DNA of 32,566 bases from Rhodobacter sp. (lineage in GTDB: Bacteria > Pseudomonadota > Alphaproteobacteria > Rhodobacterales > Rhodobacteraceae), in contig JAJDOB010000066.1 in NCBI GenBank assembly GCA_022340385.1, forward strand, positions 1 to 32,566. The letters run 5' to 3'. Shown piece by piece: positions 16,275 through 24,318 of the stretch. The position numbers and the translations under genes are program-made. The notes beneath the pieces were generated by a model, which worked only from the letters and a program-made list of their open reading frames with translations, was not told where the DNA came from and made no database searches. Positions within the stretch are counted from its first letter, which is position 1. Each line of letters begins with the position of its first letter.

Positions 16275-16976
16275 ATGTCGAGGATTGCATTGGTTGACGA
16301 CGACAGGAATATCCTGACGTCGGTTTCTATGACTCTTGAGGCTGAGGGTTTCGAAGTCGAAACCTACAATGACGGACAGGCGGCGCTGGATGCGTTCAGC
16401 AAGCGCCTTCCGGACATGGCCGTTTTTGATATCAAGATGCCCCGGATGGATGGCATGGATCTGTTACAGCGGGTCCGCCAGAAAAGTACCATGCCGGTGA
16501 TCTTCCTAACCTCGAAGGACGACGAGATCGACGAGGTTCTGGGCCTGCGCATGGGCGCCGACGACTATGTGAAAAAGCCGTTTTCACAGCGCCTGCTGGT
16601 AGAGCGTATCCGCGCATTGCTGCGCCGCCAGGACGCGATTGAAACCGGCGAAGTCGGCGATACCGAGGCCAGCAAGATCATGGTGCGCGGCGAATTGTCG
16701 ATGGACCCGCTGCGCCACTCGGTCAGCTGGAAAGGTCTGGATGTCTCGCTGACGGTCACCGAATTCCTGTTGTTGCAGGCGCTGGCCCAGCGCCCCGGTT
16801 TCGTCAAGAGCCGCGATCAGCTGATGGACGTCGCCTATGACGATCAGGTCTATGTCGACGACCGCACCATCGACAGCCACATCAAGCGGCTGCGCAAGAA
16901 GATGCGTTCGGTCGACAATGAATTCTCTGCGATCGAAACGCTTTATGGCATCGGATACAGATATAACGAGGAATAA
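16275..16976 (+). CDS. chvI: Response regulator ChvI
   Basis: A 233-residue OmpR-type response regulator. The receiver domain (1 to about 120) has the acidic pair D8/D9, the phosphorylated D52 in FDIKMP, T79 and K101. The C-terminal winged helix has the recognition segment [17 protein letters not shown]. ChvI with the kinase ChvG controls envelope, acid and symbiosis or virulence genes in rhizobia; its role in Rhodobacteraceae is less studied. The start at 16275 follows an AAGGAAACCTCCT segment. The stop overlaps the chvG start (TAATG), so the two are translationally coupled. It diverges from pckA across 360 bases. Confidence 0.95.
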   Translation: MSRIALVDDDRNILTSVSMTLEAEGFEVETYNDGQAALDAFSKRLPDMAVFDIKMPRMDGMDLLQRVRQKSTMPVIFLTSKDDEIDEVLGLRMGADDYVKKPFSQRLLVERIRALLRRQDAIETGEVGDTEASKIMVRGELSMDPLRHSVSWKGLDVSLTVTEFLLLQALAQRPGFVKSRDQLMDVAYDDQVYVDDRTIDSHIKRLRKKMRSVDNEFSAIETLYGIGYRYNEE

Positions 16977-18694
16977 TGACCCTCGCGTCCGAAATCGACA
17001 TGCGCGATTCTAAACCGGTGACCGACAACGACCTGGTGCTGGGCGAAGACTGGGTTTCACCGCAGTCCGACCCCGCCATGCAGGCGAGGCGGCGCGGGCG
17101 CGGTTTCATTTCTATCAACCGGTCGCCGCTGGCGCGCAAGATCATCACCTTCAATCTGCTGGCGCTGATCGTGCTGGTGGCCGGTGTGCTGTGGCTGAAC
17201 CCGGTGCGCGACAATCTGGTGTTGCAGCGCGAGGCCGGGCTGATTGCCGAGGCGCATCTGATTGCCGACGTGTTCGAGGCGCAGTTGCCCGAAACCGCGC
17301 CGGTCAACCTGATAACGGGTGACGGTATTGATGTCGTGTCGACGCTGGCAGGATTGAACCTGACGCTGGGCATGCAGGTTCACATCTATGACAAGACCGG
17401 TGTGCTTGTGGCTACGACCGTGGGTCAAAGCGCGCCGATGCCGATGTCGGGTCGTGACGCCGACGGGCGCAGCAAGCTGATCACCGATTTTCTGAACACC
17501 GTCTGGGAAACCCTGGCTGGCATATTCGCAAGCCAGCGCACCAGTACCCGCAAGGTCGATGTCGAACAGCAACTGTCAACCCTGCTGCCCGGCGCGATGA
17601 GCGGGCAGACCATGGCGCGCAACGGCGTCGCCTCTGATGGTGGAACGGTCTTTTTCGTGGCCACGCCGATCCTGCAGGGCGCCACCGCCGTTGGCGCCAT
17701 CGCCGTCTCCAGCCCATCGGGCGAGATTGACGATCTGGTACGCTCGGAACGCGAACAGGTGCTGCAGATGTTCGTGATCGCGATCCTGGTCTCGATCGGG
17801 CTCAGCCTTGTGCTGGCCTCGACCATCGCCAATCCGCTGTCCGATCTGGCCGCTGCGGCCGAATTCGGCGGCAACAGCAAATCGCGCAACAAAAGCCCCG
17901 CCCGGGTGCGCATTCCGGACCTGTCCGGGCGGCCCGATGAAATCGGCCGCCTGTCGGGCGCGATGCGTGGCATGGTCAATGCGCTTTACGAACGCATCGA
18001 CAGCAACGAACAGTTTGCCGCCGACGTGGCCCATGAAATCAAGAACCCGCTGGCCAGTCTGCGCTCTGCCATCGGCACCATGCGCGTGGCCAAGCGCGAA
18101 GATCAGCGCGACCGGCTGCTTGATGTGATCGAGCATGATGTGCGCCGGCTGGACCGGCTGGTCAGCGACATCTCGAACGCCTCGCGGCTGGACAGCGAGT
18201 TGGTCAAGGAAGAGGAAGAACCCTTTGACCTGATGTCGATGCTGACCAACCTGACCGATTTCCTTGGCAACGAGGCACAGGAAAAGGGCATCGAATTCAT
18301 CGCCGACATGCCGTCCGAACCGATAGAGGTGCTCGGGCTGGAGGCGCGCCTGGCGCAGGTGTTCGTCAACCTGATCAGCAACGCGGTCTCGTTCTGCGAA
18401 GAGGGCGACGCGATCCGGGTCTGGGCACGGCGGCGCGACAATCGCGTGCTGGTCGTGGTCGAGGATACCGGCCCCGGCATCCCCGAGGCCGCGCTTGGCA
18501 AGATCTTCAACCGGTTCTATTCCGAACGCCCCGAAGGCCAGTTCGGAAACAATTCCGGCCTTGGCCTGGCGATCAGCAAACAGATCGTCGAGGCGCATTC
18601 CGGCGTGATCTGGGCGGAAAACATCCGGCCCACCGACGCCGATCTCACGTCCGATCCGCTGGGCGCGCGCTTTGTCGTCGGCCTGCCGGTCTGA
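16976..18694 (+). CDS. chvG: Sensor histidine kinase ChvG
   Basis: A 572-residue inner-membrane kinase, the partner of ChvI. A long cytoplasmic N terminus (1-56) precedes TM1 (about 57-76). A periplasmic sensor domain of about 185 residues comes next, then TM2 (about 265-286) and a HAMP region. The phosphorylated H353 lies in FAADVAHEIKNPLASLR. The ATPase domain has an N box (NLISNAVSF), G1 (DTGPGIP) and G2 (GLGLAI). In rhizobia the periplasmic domain is held off by ExoR; no exoR is seen here. The start overlaps the chvI stop by one base, with GAGGAA just upstream; a later ATG at 17000 lacks a ribosome site. The short hprK gene follows after 45 bases. Confidence 0.95.
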   Translation: MTLASEIDMRDSKPVTDNDLVLGEDWVSPQSDPAMQARRRGRGFISINRSPLARKIITFNLLALIVLVAGVLWLNPVRDNLVLQREAGLIAEAHLIADVFEAQLPETAPVNLITGDGIDVVSTLAGLNLTLGMQVHIYDKTGVLVATTVGQSAPMPMSGRDADGRSKLITDFLNTVWETLAGIFASQRTSTRKVDVEQQLSTLLPGAMSGQTMARNGVASDGGTVFFVATPILQGATAVGAIAVSSPSGEIDDLVRSEREQVLQMFVIAILVSIGLSLVLASTIANPLSDLAAAAEFGGNSKSRNKSPARVRIPDLSGRPDEIGRLSGAMRGMVNALYERIDSNEQFAADVAHEIKNPLASLRSAIGTMRVAKREDQRDRLLDVIEHDVRRLDRLVSDISNASRLDSELVKEEEEPFDLMSMLTNLTDFLGNEAQEKGIEFIADMPSEPIEVLGLEARLAQVFVNLISNAVSFCEEGDAIRVWARRRDNRVLVVVEDTGPGIPEAALGKIFNRFYSERPEGQFGNNSGLGLAISKQIVEAHSGVIWAENIRPTDADLTSDPLGARFVVGLPV

Positions 18695-18739
18695 CGCAGG
18701 ATGCCCTGCACGCGCCATCGCAAGACCCGCAACTAGGAC

Positions 18740-19165
18740 ATGGCAGAGACCCTGCGCCTGCACGCCAGCTGCGCCGCACTGAACGGCCGGGCGGTTCTGA
18801 TCACCGGCCCTGCGGGCAGCGGAAAATCCTCGCTGACGCTGCAACTCATGGCATATGGCGCCACGCTGGTGTCGGATGACCAGACGCTGGTCGGGTTGCA
18901 ACAGGGCCGGCCCTCGGCCAGCGCGCCGGACCCTCTGCGCGGCCTGATCGAGGCGCGCGGCGTCGGCATACTGAACGCCACGCCGGCAGACCCGACGCCG
19001 ATCCATCTGGTCATCGACATGGGACACATCGAAGCCGAGCGGCTGCCACCGGACCGCCACACAGACCTGCTTGGCCAACGCCTGCCGCTGCTTCACAAAT
19101 CCGATACCTGTGGTTTCGCAGCCGCGATTCTGCAATATCTGAAAGCCGGAAAGGTCACCGTTTGA
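18740..19165 (+). CDS. hprK: HPr kinase/phosphorylase, short alphaproteobacterial form
   Basis: A 141-residue HprK that consists only of the catalytic domain; the Firmicute enzyme has about 310 residues with an extra N-terminal domain. The Walker A motif GPAGSGKS is at 23-30, the acidic pair D46/D47 follows, and the HprK signature EARGVGIL is at 71-78. It phosphorylates HPr on the regulatory serine, here S49 of the HPr at 20486-20764. The truncated form is normal for alphaproteobacteria and lacks the domain thought to mediate metabolite control. The start at 18740 has only a weak GGA upstream. The stop overlaps the rapZ start (TGATG), which implies coupled translation. Confidence 0.93.
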   Translation: MAETLRLHASCAALNGRAVLITGPAGSGKSSLTLQLMAYGATLVSDDQTLVGLQQGRPSASAPDPLRGLIEARGVGILNATPADPTPIHLVIDMGHIEAERLPPDRHTDLLGQRLPLLHKSDTCGFAAAILQYLKAGKVTV

Positions 19166-20079
19166 TGCCAGTCCCCGCAACCGAGCAGGAAAATCACGGG
19201 CACCGGGTGGTGCTGGTAACCGGCCCGTCGGGTGCCGGGCGATCGACCGCGATCAACGTGCTGGAGGATCTTGGCTTCGAAGCGATCGACAACCTGCCGC
19301 TGCATCTGTTGCCGCGTCTGCTGGATGGCCCGCCGATCGGTCGGCCACTGGCGCTGGGCCTTGATGTGCGCAACCGCGATTTCAGCGTCAACGCCCTGCT
19401 CGACCTGATCCGCCAACTGGCCGCCGACCCCGCGACCGACGCCGACATGCTGTATCTCGATGCCAGCGTCGAAGTGTTGCAACGCCGCTATTCCGAAACC
19501 CGCCGGCGCCACCCGCTGGCGCCTTCGGAAGCCCCCGAACTCGGCATCGCGCGCGAAGTCGATCTGCTGGCCCCGGTGCGCGCGCAGGCCACGGTGCTGA
19601 TCGACACGTCCGAACTGACCCCGCATGATCTGCGGACCGAACTGCAAACCTGGTTCGACCCGGAACCATCCGGGCGCATGGGCGTTTCGGTGCAGTCGTT
19701 TTCCTTCAAACGCGGCGTCCCGCGCGGGGTGGACATGGTGTTCGACTGTCGCTTCCTGAAGAACCCGCACTGGGACGCGAATCTGCGAAAGCTGGACGGA
19801 CGCAATTCATTGGTGCGCGACTACGTGCAATCCGACCCCCTGTGTCAGCCGTTCTTCAAAAGCGTCCGGGACATGACGACGCTGCTGCTGCCCGCCTACC
19901 GCGACGAGGGCAAAACCCATCTGACCATCGGTTTCGGCTGTACCGGAGGGCAACACCGGTCAGTTGCCCTTGCGGAAAAGCTGGCGAATACGCTTGCAAA
20001 GAACGGTTGGCAGGTCTCTATAAGACACAGGGAACTAGAGCGGCACGCCCGATCCGTGCCGCCGTCGTCGGTGGGGTAA
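19165..20079 (+). CDS. rapZ: RNase adapter / nucleotide-binding protein RapZ
   Basis: A 304-residue RapZ/YvcJ family protein. The N-terminal Walker A motif GPSGAGRS is at 20-27, followed by [10 protein letters not shown]. The C-terminal block [14 protein letters not shown] begins at residue 258. In E. coli RapZ guides RNase E to the sRNA GlmZ and so controls glucosamine-6-phosphate synthesis. Alphaproteobacteria are not known to have GlmZ, so here the role is probably linked to the neighbouring PTS genes but is unknown. The start ATG at 19165 overlaps the hprK stop; a TTG one codon earlier is less likely. A GTG-started EIIA gene follows after four bases. Confidence 0.94.
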   Translation: MPVPATEQENHGHRVVLVTGPSGAGRSTAINVLEDLGFEAIDNLPLHLLPRLLDGPPIGRPLALGLDVRNRDFSVNALLDLIRQLAADPATDADMLYLDASVEVLQRRYSETRRRHPLAPSEAPELGIAREVDLLAPVRAQATVLIDTSELTPHDLRTELQTWFDPEPSGRMGVSVQSFSFKRGVPRGVDMVFDCRFLKNPHWDANLRKLDGRNSLVRDYVQSDPLCQPFFKSVRDMTTLLLPAYRDEGKTHLTIGFGCTGGQHRSVALAEKLANTLAKNGWQVSIRHRELERHARSVPPSSVG

Positions 20080-20083
20080 AAGC

Positions 20084-20476
20084 GTGATCGGCATTGTTAT
20101 CGTTGCGCATGGAGGTCTGGCCAAAGAGTATCTTTCGGCCATGGAACACGTCGTCGGCGTGCAGAACGGAGTGCGCACAGTTTCCATCGAACCCGACCAC
20201 GACCGCCCTGAAAAGCAGGCCGAAATCTGTGCAGCCGCCGACAGTGTCGATACCGGCAGCGGGGTTGTGGTGGTGACCGATCTGTTCGGCGGTTCGCCCA
20301 GCAATCTTAGCCTGCGGGCCTGCACACCCGACAATCGCCGGATCATCTATGGCGCCAATCTGCCGTTGCTGGTCAAGCTGGCGAAATCCCGCCAGCTGCC
20401 GGTTTCGGAGGCCGTCAAACGTGCGCTTTCCGCGGGGCGGAAATACATTGACAGCATTGATGGCGCGATAGGCTAA
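20084..20476 (+). CDS. PTS EIIA component, mannose family
   Basis: A 130-residue stand-alone EIIA(Man) domain. The phosphorylated histidine is H9 in IVIVAHGGLA; the VTDLFGGSPSNLS segment is the second family block. In alphaproteobacteria this protein (called PtsM, ManX or EIIA-Man) takes phosphate from HPr but has no cognate permease, so it acts in regulation. The start is GTG at 20084, four bases after rapZ, with GGTGGGG upstream. No EIIB or EIIC gene is in the window. It is followed by ptsH after nine bases, with a possible internal promoter overlapping its 3' end. Confidence 0.93.
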   Translation: MIGIVIVAHGGLAKEYLSAMEHVVGVQNGVRTVSIEPDHDRPEKQAEICAAADSVDTGSGVVVVTDLFGGSPSNLSLRACTPDNRRIIYGANLPLLVKLAKSRQLPVSEAVKRALSAGRKYIDSIDGAIG

Positions 20477-20477
20477 T
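20448..20477 (+). promoter_or_regulatory. Candidate internal promoter for ptsH
   Basis: A perfect TTGACA at 20448-20453 is followed after 18 bases by GCTAAT (20472-20477, four of six). It lies over the end of the EIIA gene. A start at about 20484-20486 would coincide with the ptsH ATG, which has no visible ribosome binding site. Confidence 0.35.
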
Positions 20478-20485
20478 ATACTGAT

Positions 20486-20764
20486 ATGTCGGAAAATATC
20501 ACGCGAACACTGCGGATCGTCAACGAAAAGGGCTTGCATGCGCGGGCCTCGGCCAAACTGGTCGAAGTGGTCGAGGCGCATGACGCAAACGCGACGGTCT
20601 GCAAGGACGGGCTGGACGCATCCGGCGACAGCATCATGGGGCTTTTGATGTTGGCAGCCTCCAAAGGAACCTCTATTGAGGTTACGACCGACGGTGCAGA
20701 GGCCGAACGGCTGGCAGATGCGCTTGAAGCGCTGGTAGCCGACCGGTTTGGCGAAGACAATTAG
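20486..20764 (+). CDS. ptsH: Phosphocarrier protein HPr
   Basis: A 92-residue HPr. The catalytic H18 sits in GLHARAS and is phosphorylated by enzyme I (not in the window). S49 in DSIMGLLML aligns with the regulatory serine phosphorylated by HprK, so both control sites are present. HPr passes phosphate to EIIA(Man) encoded just upstream. The whole set, kinase, RapZ, EIIA and HPr, without permease genes, is the regulatory PTS typical of this class. The start at 20486 gives the normal N terminus; there is no good Shine-Dalgarno sequence before it, only ATACTGAT, so translation depends on coupling or a leaderless transcript. Confidence 0.95.
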   Translation: MSENITRTLRIVNEKGLHARASAKLVEVVEAHDANATVCKDGLDASGDSIMGLLMLAASKGTSIEVTTDGAEAERLADALEALVADRFGEDN

Positions 20765-20791
20765 CACTGTCCCCGGGGGAGGCGGTCGGTT

Positions 20792-21718
20792 TTGGTCGAC
20801 AGCGGCGCGCAGCAACGGCCTGCCTTGATGCAGAGTCATCCCGACCCGACCGATGGGACGGCCGAAGGCTTGAAAGCGCCGCGGCAGGTCTATGACCGCC
20901 GTCGTCTGACCTATTCCAACACTTTCGACAATCCGGTGAAGGCGATCATCATCCGGGCGCTGGAATGGATGACCGGCAAGGTCAGGATCATCCTGATGTT
21001 GCGGGAATTCCAGCGACGTCCCCGCGCCACCCGGCAGGATTACTGGGCACCCGCGCTGGACGTCATGAAGATCGATCTGAAGACCCCCCCAGATCAGATT
21101 ACGCGAATCCCCGAAAAGGGACCGGTGATCGTGGTGTCCAACCATCCGCATGGGCTGGTCGATGGCATGATCATCGCGCATCTGATCAGCCGGGTGCGGG
21201 CCGATTACAAGATCCTGACCCGCTCGATCCTGACCGGAATCGACAAGACTGCCGCCAGTTTCCTGATCTCTGTGCCCTTCCCGCACGAGGAAGATGCGCA
21301 AAGGAAGGGTATTGAGATGCGCGAAGCGGCGATGAAACAACTGTCGGACGCCGGCGTTGTCGCGCTGTTCCCGTCCGGGGTTGTGGCCTCGTCGGAAACC
21401 ATGTTCGGCCCCGCAATCGAGGCCGAGTGGAATGTGTTCACCGCCAAGATGATCCGCCGGTCGGGTGCGACCGTCGTTCCGATCTATTTCCCGGGCTCGA
21501 ATTCACGGCTTTACCAGATCGCCAACCAGATCTCGGCGACCTTGCGGCAGGGCTTGCTGCTGCATGAAATCGTCGCGGCATGCAAAAAGCCGCAGGCGCC
21601 GGTTGTCGGCAATCCGATTGATCCGACAGAGATCGAGGCCCGCATCAAAGAGCCTCGCGCCTTCATGGCCTGGCTGCGCGAACAGACGCTGGCGCTGGCC
21701 GAAGATCCCGACAGGTAG
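20792..21718 (+). CDS. PlsC-like lysophospholipid acyltransferase
   Basis: A protein of about 308 residues of the glycerolipid acyltransferase superfamily, which transfers acyl chains to lysophospholipid-type acceptors at the inner membrane. The active-site region reads SNHPHGLVDG (about 116-125): the catalytic histidine and aspartate are five residues apart (H118, D124) or three (H120), not the usual four, as in a hemolysin/OlsA-like side group. FPSGVVASSE replaces the usual FPEG motif. Start choice is unsure. A TTG at 20792 has a strong GGGGGAGG upstream; the first ATG (20828, 12 codons later) has none. It follows ptsH by 27 bases, perhaps as the last gene of that operon, and converges with the hydroxybutyryl-CoA dehydrogenase gene. 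Confidence 0.75.
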   Translation: MVDSGAQQRPALMQSHPDPTDGTAEGLKAPRQVYDRRRLTYSNTFDNPVKAIIIRALEWMTGKVRIILMLREFQRRPRATRQDYWAPALDVMKIDLKTPPDQITRIPEKGPVIVVSNHPHGLVDGMIIAHLISRVRADYKILTRSILTGIDKTAASFLISVPFPHEEDAQRKGIEMREAAMKQLSDAGVVALFPSGVVASSETMFGPAIEAEWNVFTAKMIRRSGATVVPIYFPGSNSRLYQIANQISATLRQGLLLHEIVAACKKPQAPVVGNPIDPTEIEARIKEPRAFMAWLREQTLALAEDPDR

Positions 21719-21730
21719 CTGCGCGCAATC

Positions 21731-22606
21731 CTATCGGGTCGGCACCGGCACGTCGCCGCGATAATCATAGAACCCGCGCTGCGATTTACGGCCCAGCCAG
21801 CCGGCCTCGACGTATTTCGTCAGCAGTGGACAGGGCCGGTACTTGGTATCGGCCAGCCCGTCATGCAGCACGTTCATGATCGCAAGGCAGGTGTCCAGCC
21901 CGATGAAATCAGCCAGTTCCAACGGCCCCATCGGGTGGTTGGTTCCAAGTTTCATGGCTGAATCGATCGAAGCGACGTTGCCGACGCCTTCGTACAGCGT
22001 ATAGACCGCCTCGTTGATCATCGGCATCAGGATACGGTTGACAATGAACCCGGGGAAATCCTCGGCGCTCGACGCGGTCTTTCCCAGACGTTCGACGACC
22101 GCATGACAGGCGTCATAGGTCGGCCCGTCCGTGGCTATGCCGCGGATCAGTTCGACCAGTTGCATGACCGGCACCGGGTTCATGAAATGGAATCCCATGA
22201 ATTTTTCCGGCCGGTCGGTGCGGCTGGCCAGCCGGGTGATCGAAATCGACGAGGTGTTCGAGGTCAGGATGGTGTGCGGCTGCAAATGCGGCACCAGATC
22301 CTCGAAGATCGCCTGTTTCACCGTTTCACGTTCTGTCGCGGCCTCGATCACCAGATCGGTCTGACCCAGATCGGTCAGCGTCAGCGTTGTCGCGATATGC
22401 GCCATCGCATCGGCCTTCGTCGCCTCCGAGATCTTGTCGCGCGCGACCTGGCGTTCCATGTTGGCGTCGATCAGGTCGACGGCCGACTTCAGCGCGTCCT
22501 GGCTGATGTCCGTCATCAAAACCTCGTAGCCCGCCAGCGCCAGAACATGAGCAATCCCATTGCCCATCTGGCCTGCGCCGACCACGCCCACCTTCTTGAT
22601 TTCCAT
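21731..22606 (-). CDS. 3-hydroxybutyryl-CoA dehydrogenase
   Basis: A 291-residue NAD(P)-dependent short-chain 3-hydroxyacyl-CoA dehydrogenase (Hbd/PaaH family), which interconverts 3-hydroxybutyryl-CoA and acetoacetyl-CoA. The N-terminal Rossmann motif is GAGQMG (10-15). The catalytic histidine is H140 in GFHFMNPVP, with NTSS (117-120) and the C-terminal SEDFPGFIVNRILMPMINEA and NHPMGPLELADFIGLD segments. Length and lack of an enoyl-CoA hydratase domain fit Hbd. The start at 22606 puts the dinucleotide fold at the N terminus with AAAGGG upstream; the frame open to 22696 is unsupported. Its job here is C4 acyl-CoA or polyhydroxybutyrate metabolism. It diverges from an uncharacterised gene across 176 bases. 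Confidence 0.94.
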   Translation of the reverse strand: MEIKKVGVVGAGQMGNGIAHVLALAGYEVLMTDISQDALKSAVDLIDANMERQVARDKISEATKADAMAHIATTLTLTDLGQTDLVIEAATERETVKQAIFEDLVPHLQPHTILTSNTSSISITRLASRTDRPEKFMGFHFMNPVPVMQLVELIRGIATDGPTYDACHAVVERLGKTASSAEDFPGFIVNRILMPMINEAVYTLYEGVGNVASIDSAMKLGTNHPMGPLELADFIGLDTCLAIMNVLHDGLADTKYRPCPLLTKYVEAGWLGRKSQRGFYDYRGDVPVPTR

Positions 22607-22782
22607 TCCGGGCCCTTTCCGCGATCCTTGGCGGACAATATGCGGCGCTGCGGCAAAGGCGCAAGGGCGAACGCTGCCGCAGGCCTTCACCGACAATTCC
22701 TGTCAAATGCAAGCCTTATACACTTGGCAATCAATCTCTGCGAATCTCGGCTTCGGGGTTACCAAACAAAAAGTGGGTGAAG

Positions 22783-23610
22783 ATGAGCTACCAAAATCTG
22801 GGCCAGGCCGACCTGGACTATTTTCCATGCCGCTATGGCACGTCGAAATTGCTGTTCCGGGGGCCGCGCAGGCGACTGCGGGACAATTATGTCGCCTATC
22901 TTGGCGGGATAGAAACATATGGCCGGTTCATTCAGGAACCGTATCCAACATTGTCAGAGCATGAAAGCGGCGTGAAATCGGTCAACCTGGGCTGCGTGAA
23001 TGCGGGCGTGGATGCCTATGTCACGGACAAAAGCCTGATCGACATCTGCGCTAAGGCCAGGGTCACCGTTATCCAGATGGTCGGCGCGCAGAACATGTCG
23101 AACCGGTTCTACGCGGTGCATCCGCGCCGAAATGATCGTTTCCTGCGGGCATCATCGCTTTTGCAGACGATCTATTCCGGGGTCGATTTCACCGATTTCA
23201 ACTTTACCCGCCACATGCTGACGGTTCTGGCCGAAACGTCGGCGCAGAAATTCGCGATGGTCGAAGCGGAACTGAAGGATGCCTGGGTCGGGCGGATGAA
23301 GACGCTGATCGAACAGATCAACGGCAATGTCGTGCTGTTGTGGTTGGCCGATCACACGCCCGAACAGGCGGCAGAACGCGGCATGGCAGAGGCAGAGCCG
23401 CTGTTCGTCGACCGCGCGATGATCGACGCATTGTCGGGGCTGGTCTCGAACGTGGTCGAGATCGTGTCGACGCCCGCTGAACGGCGCAGCGGTCTTGACG
23501 AAATGGCATTCGCGCCGCTGGAACAGCCCGCGGCAGAGGAAATGCTGGGCCCCGTCGTACATCGCCGCGTGGCCGCGACACTGGCACCGATCATCCGCTC
23601 GTTGATCTGA
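22783..23610 (+). CDS. Conserved protein of unknown function (DUF6473-like)
   Basis: A 275-residue cytoplasmic protein with no signal peptide or membrane segment. From memory the N terminus (MSYQNLGQADLDYFPCRYG) matches a family common in Rhodobacteraceae named DUF6473, without known function. Conserved-looking blocks are YLGGIETYGRF, VNLGCVNAGVDAY, VIQMVGAQNMSNRFY, VHPRRNDRF and VVLLWLADHTPE. Their order recalls an SGNH-hydrolase fold (block I near GGIETYG, block II near NLG), but the canonical GDS and GxND are not present, so enzymatic activity is doubtful. The start at 22783 gives the MSYQ N terminus; a GTG two codons earlier is possible. Ribosome binding is weak (GTGGGTGAAG). The gene diverges from hbd and precedes idi by 120 bases. 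Confidence 0.65.
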   Translation: MSYQNLGQADLDYFPCRYGTSKLLFRGPRRRLRDNYVAYLGGIETYGRFIQEPYPTLSEHESGVKSVNLGCVNAGVDAYVTDKSLIDICAKARVTVIQMVGAQNMSNRFYAVHPRRNDRFLRASSLLQTIYSGVDFTDFNFTRHMLTVLAETSAQKFAMVEAELKDAWVGRMKTLIEQINGNVVLLWLADHTPEQAAERGMAEAEPLFVDRAMIDALSGLVSNVVEIVSTPAERRSGLDEMAFAPLEQPAAEEMLGPVVHRRVAATLAPIIRSLI

Positions 23611-23730
23611 CCGGGCGCGTTGCGGCTTGCGAAAGGCATGCGCGCGCGCCTCGTTCCGAAGAATGCTGGAAATCCGCCGACCCAGAGGCTAATCGGGTGC
23701 GAAACCGGCACCACTGGGGCGATGAAAGCG

Positions 23731-24249
23731 ATGACCAACCTGATCCCGGCCTGGGTAGACGGCCAGTTGCAGCCGCATGACAAGATGGCGGTTCATCTGG
23801 GCGGCCTGCGACACAAGGCGGTATCGGTCTTTGTGATCAGCGCCGACGAGTTGCTGATCCAGCGCCGCGCGATGGGCAAATACCACACGCCGGGCCTGTG
23901 GGCGAATACCTGTTGCACGCATCCCGACTGGGGCGAAGCCCCGGTCGACTGCGCCGTGCGGCGGCTGCGCGAAGAACTGGGCGTCGAGGGCCTGACCCCG
24001 CAGCATCGCGGCAAGATCGAATACCGCGCCGATGTTGGCGGCGGCATGGTCGAGGACGAAATCGTCGACGTGTTTTCGGCCTCTGCGACACCGGCGCTGC
24101 CGATCACGCCGAACCCGGACGAGGTGATGCAGGCACGCTGGATCAGGCTCGGCGATCTGCAGGCCGAAATCGCCGCGGGGCCGGACCGTTTCACGCCGTG
24201 GCTGCGCATCTACCTGGCCGAGCATCTGGAACAGATTCTCGGTAACTGA
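23731..24249 (+). CDS. idi: Isopentenyl-diphosphate delta-isomerase, type 1
   Basis: A 172-residue Nudix-fold isomerase that interconverts isopentenyl and dimethylallyl diphosphate in isoprenoid (quinone, carotenoid) synthesis. The catalytic cysteine is in NTCCTHP (C62), with metal-binding histidines at H22 and H28 and the EDEIVDVF segment that carries the second catalytic acid. The sequence is close to Rhodobacter Idi (MIPAWVDG-like N terminus, FTPWLRIYLAEH near the end). The start at 23731 is taken from that N-terminal match. An ATG three codons earlier (23722) and a long open frame back to 23620 are less likely. In phototrophic relatives idi sits with photosynthesis genes; here it does not. 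Confidence 0.93.
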   Translation: MTNLIPAWVDGQLQPHDKMAVHLGGLRHKAVSVFVISADELLIQRRAMGKYHTPGLWANTCCTHPDWGEAPVDCAVRRLREELGVEGLTPQHRGKIEYRADVGGGMVEDEIVDVFSASATPALPITPNPDEVMQARWIRLGDLQAEIAAGPDRFTPWLRIYLAEHLEQILGN

Positions 24250-24254
24250 ATGCG

Positions 24255-24283
24255 AAAAGGCCCGCCGATCCGGCGGGCCTTTT
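24255..24283. terminator. Bidirectional terminator between idi and etfA
   Basis: AAAAGGCCCGCCG (24255-24267) pairs with CGGCGGGCCTTTT (24271-24283) around a three-base loop. The A run on one side and T run on the other make it suitable for ending both idi (forward) and etfA (reverse). Confidence 0.9.
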
Positions 24284-24318
24284 GCAATTTCGCGGGCGTG
24301 GGCGAAACCGGATCGCCG

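Noticed and set aside
17576-19180. A 534-codon reverse-strand frame across chvG and hprK
   Set aside because: It runs over two firmly identified genes in the other direction and has no family features.
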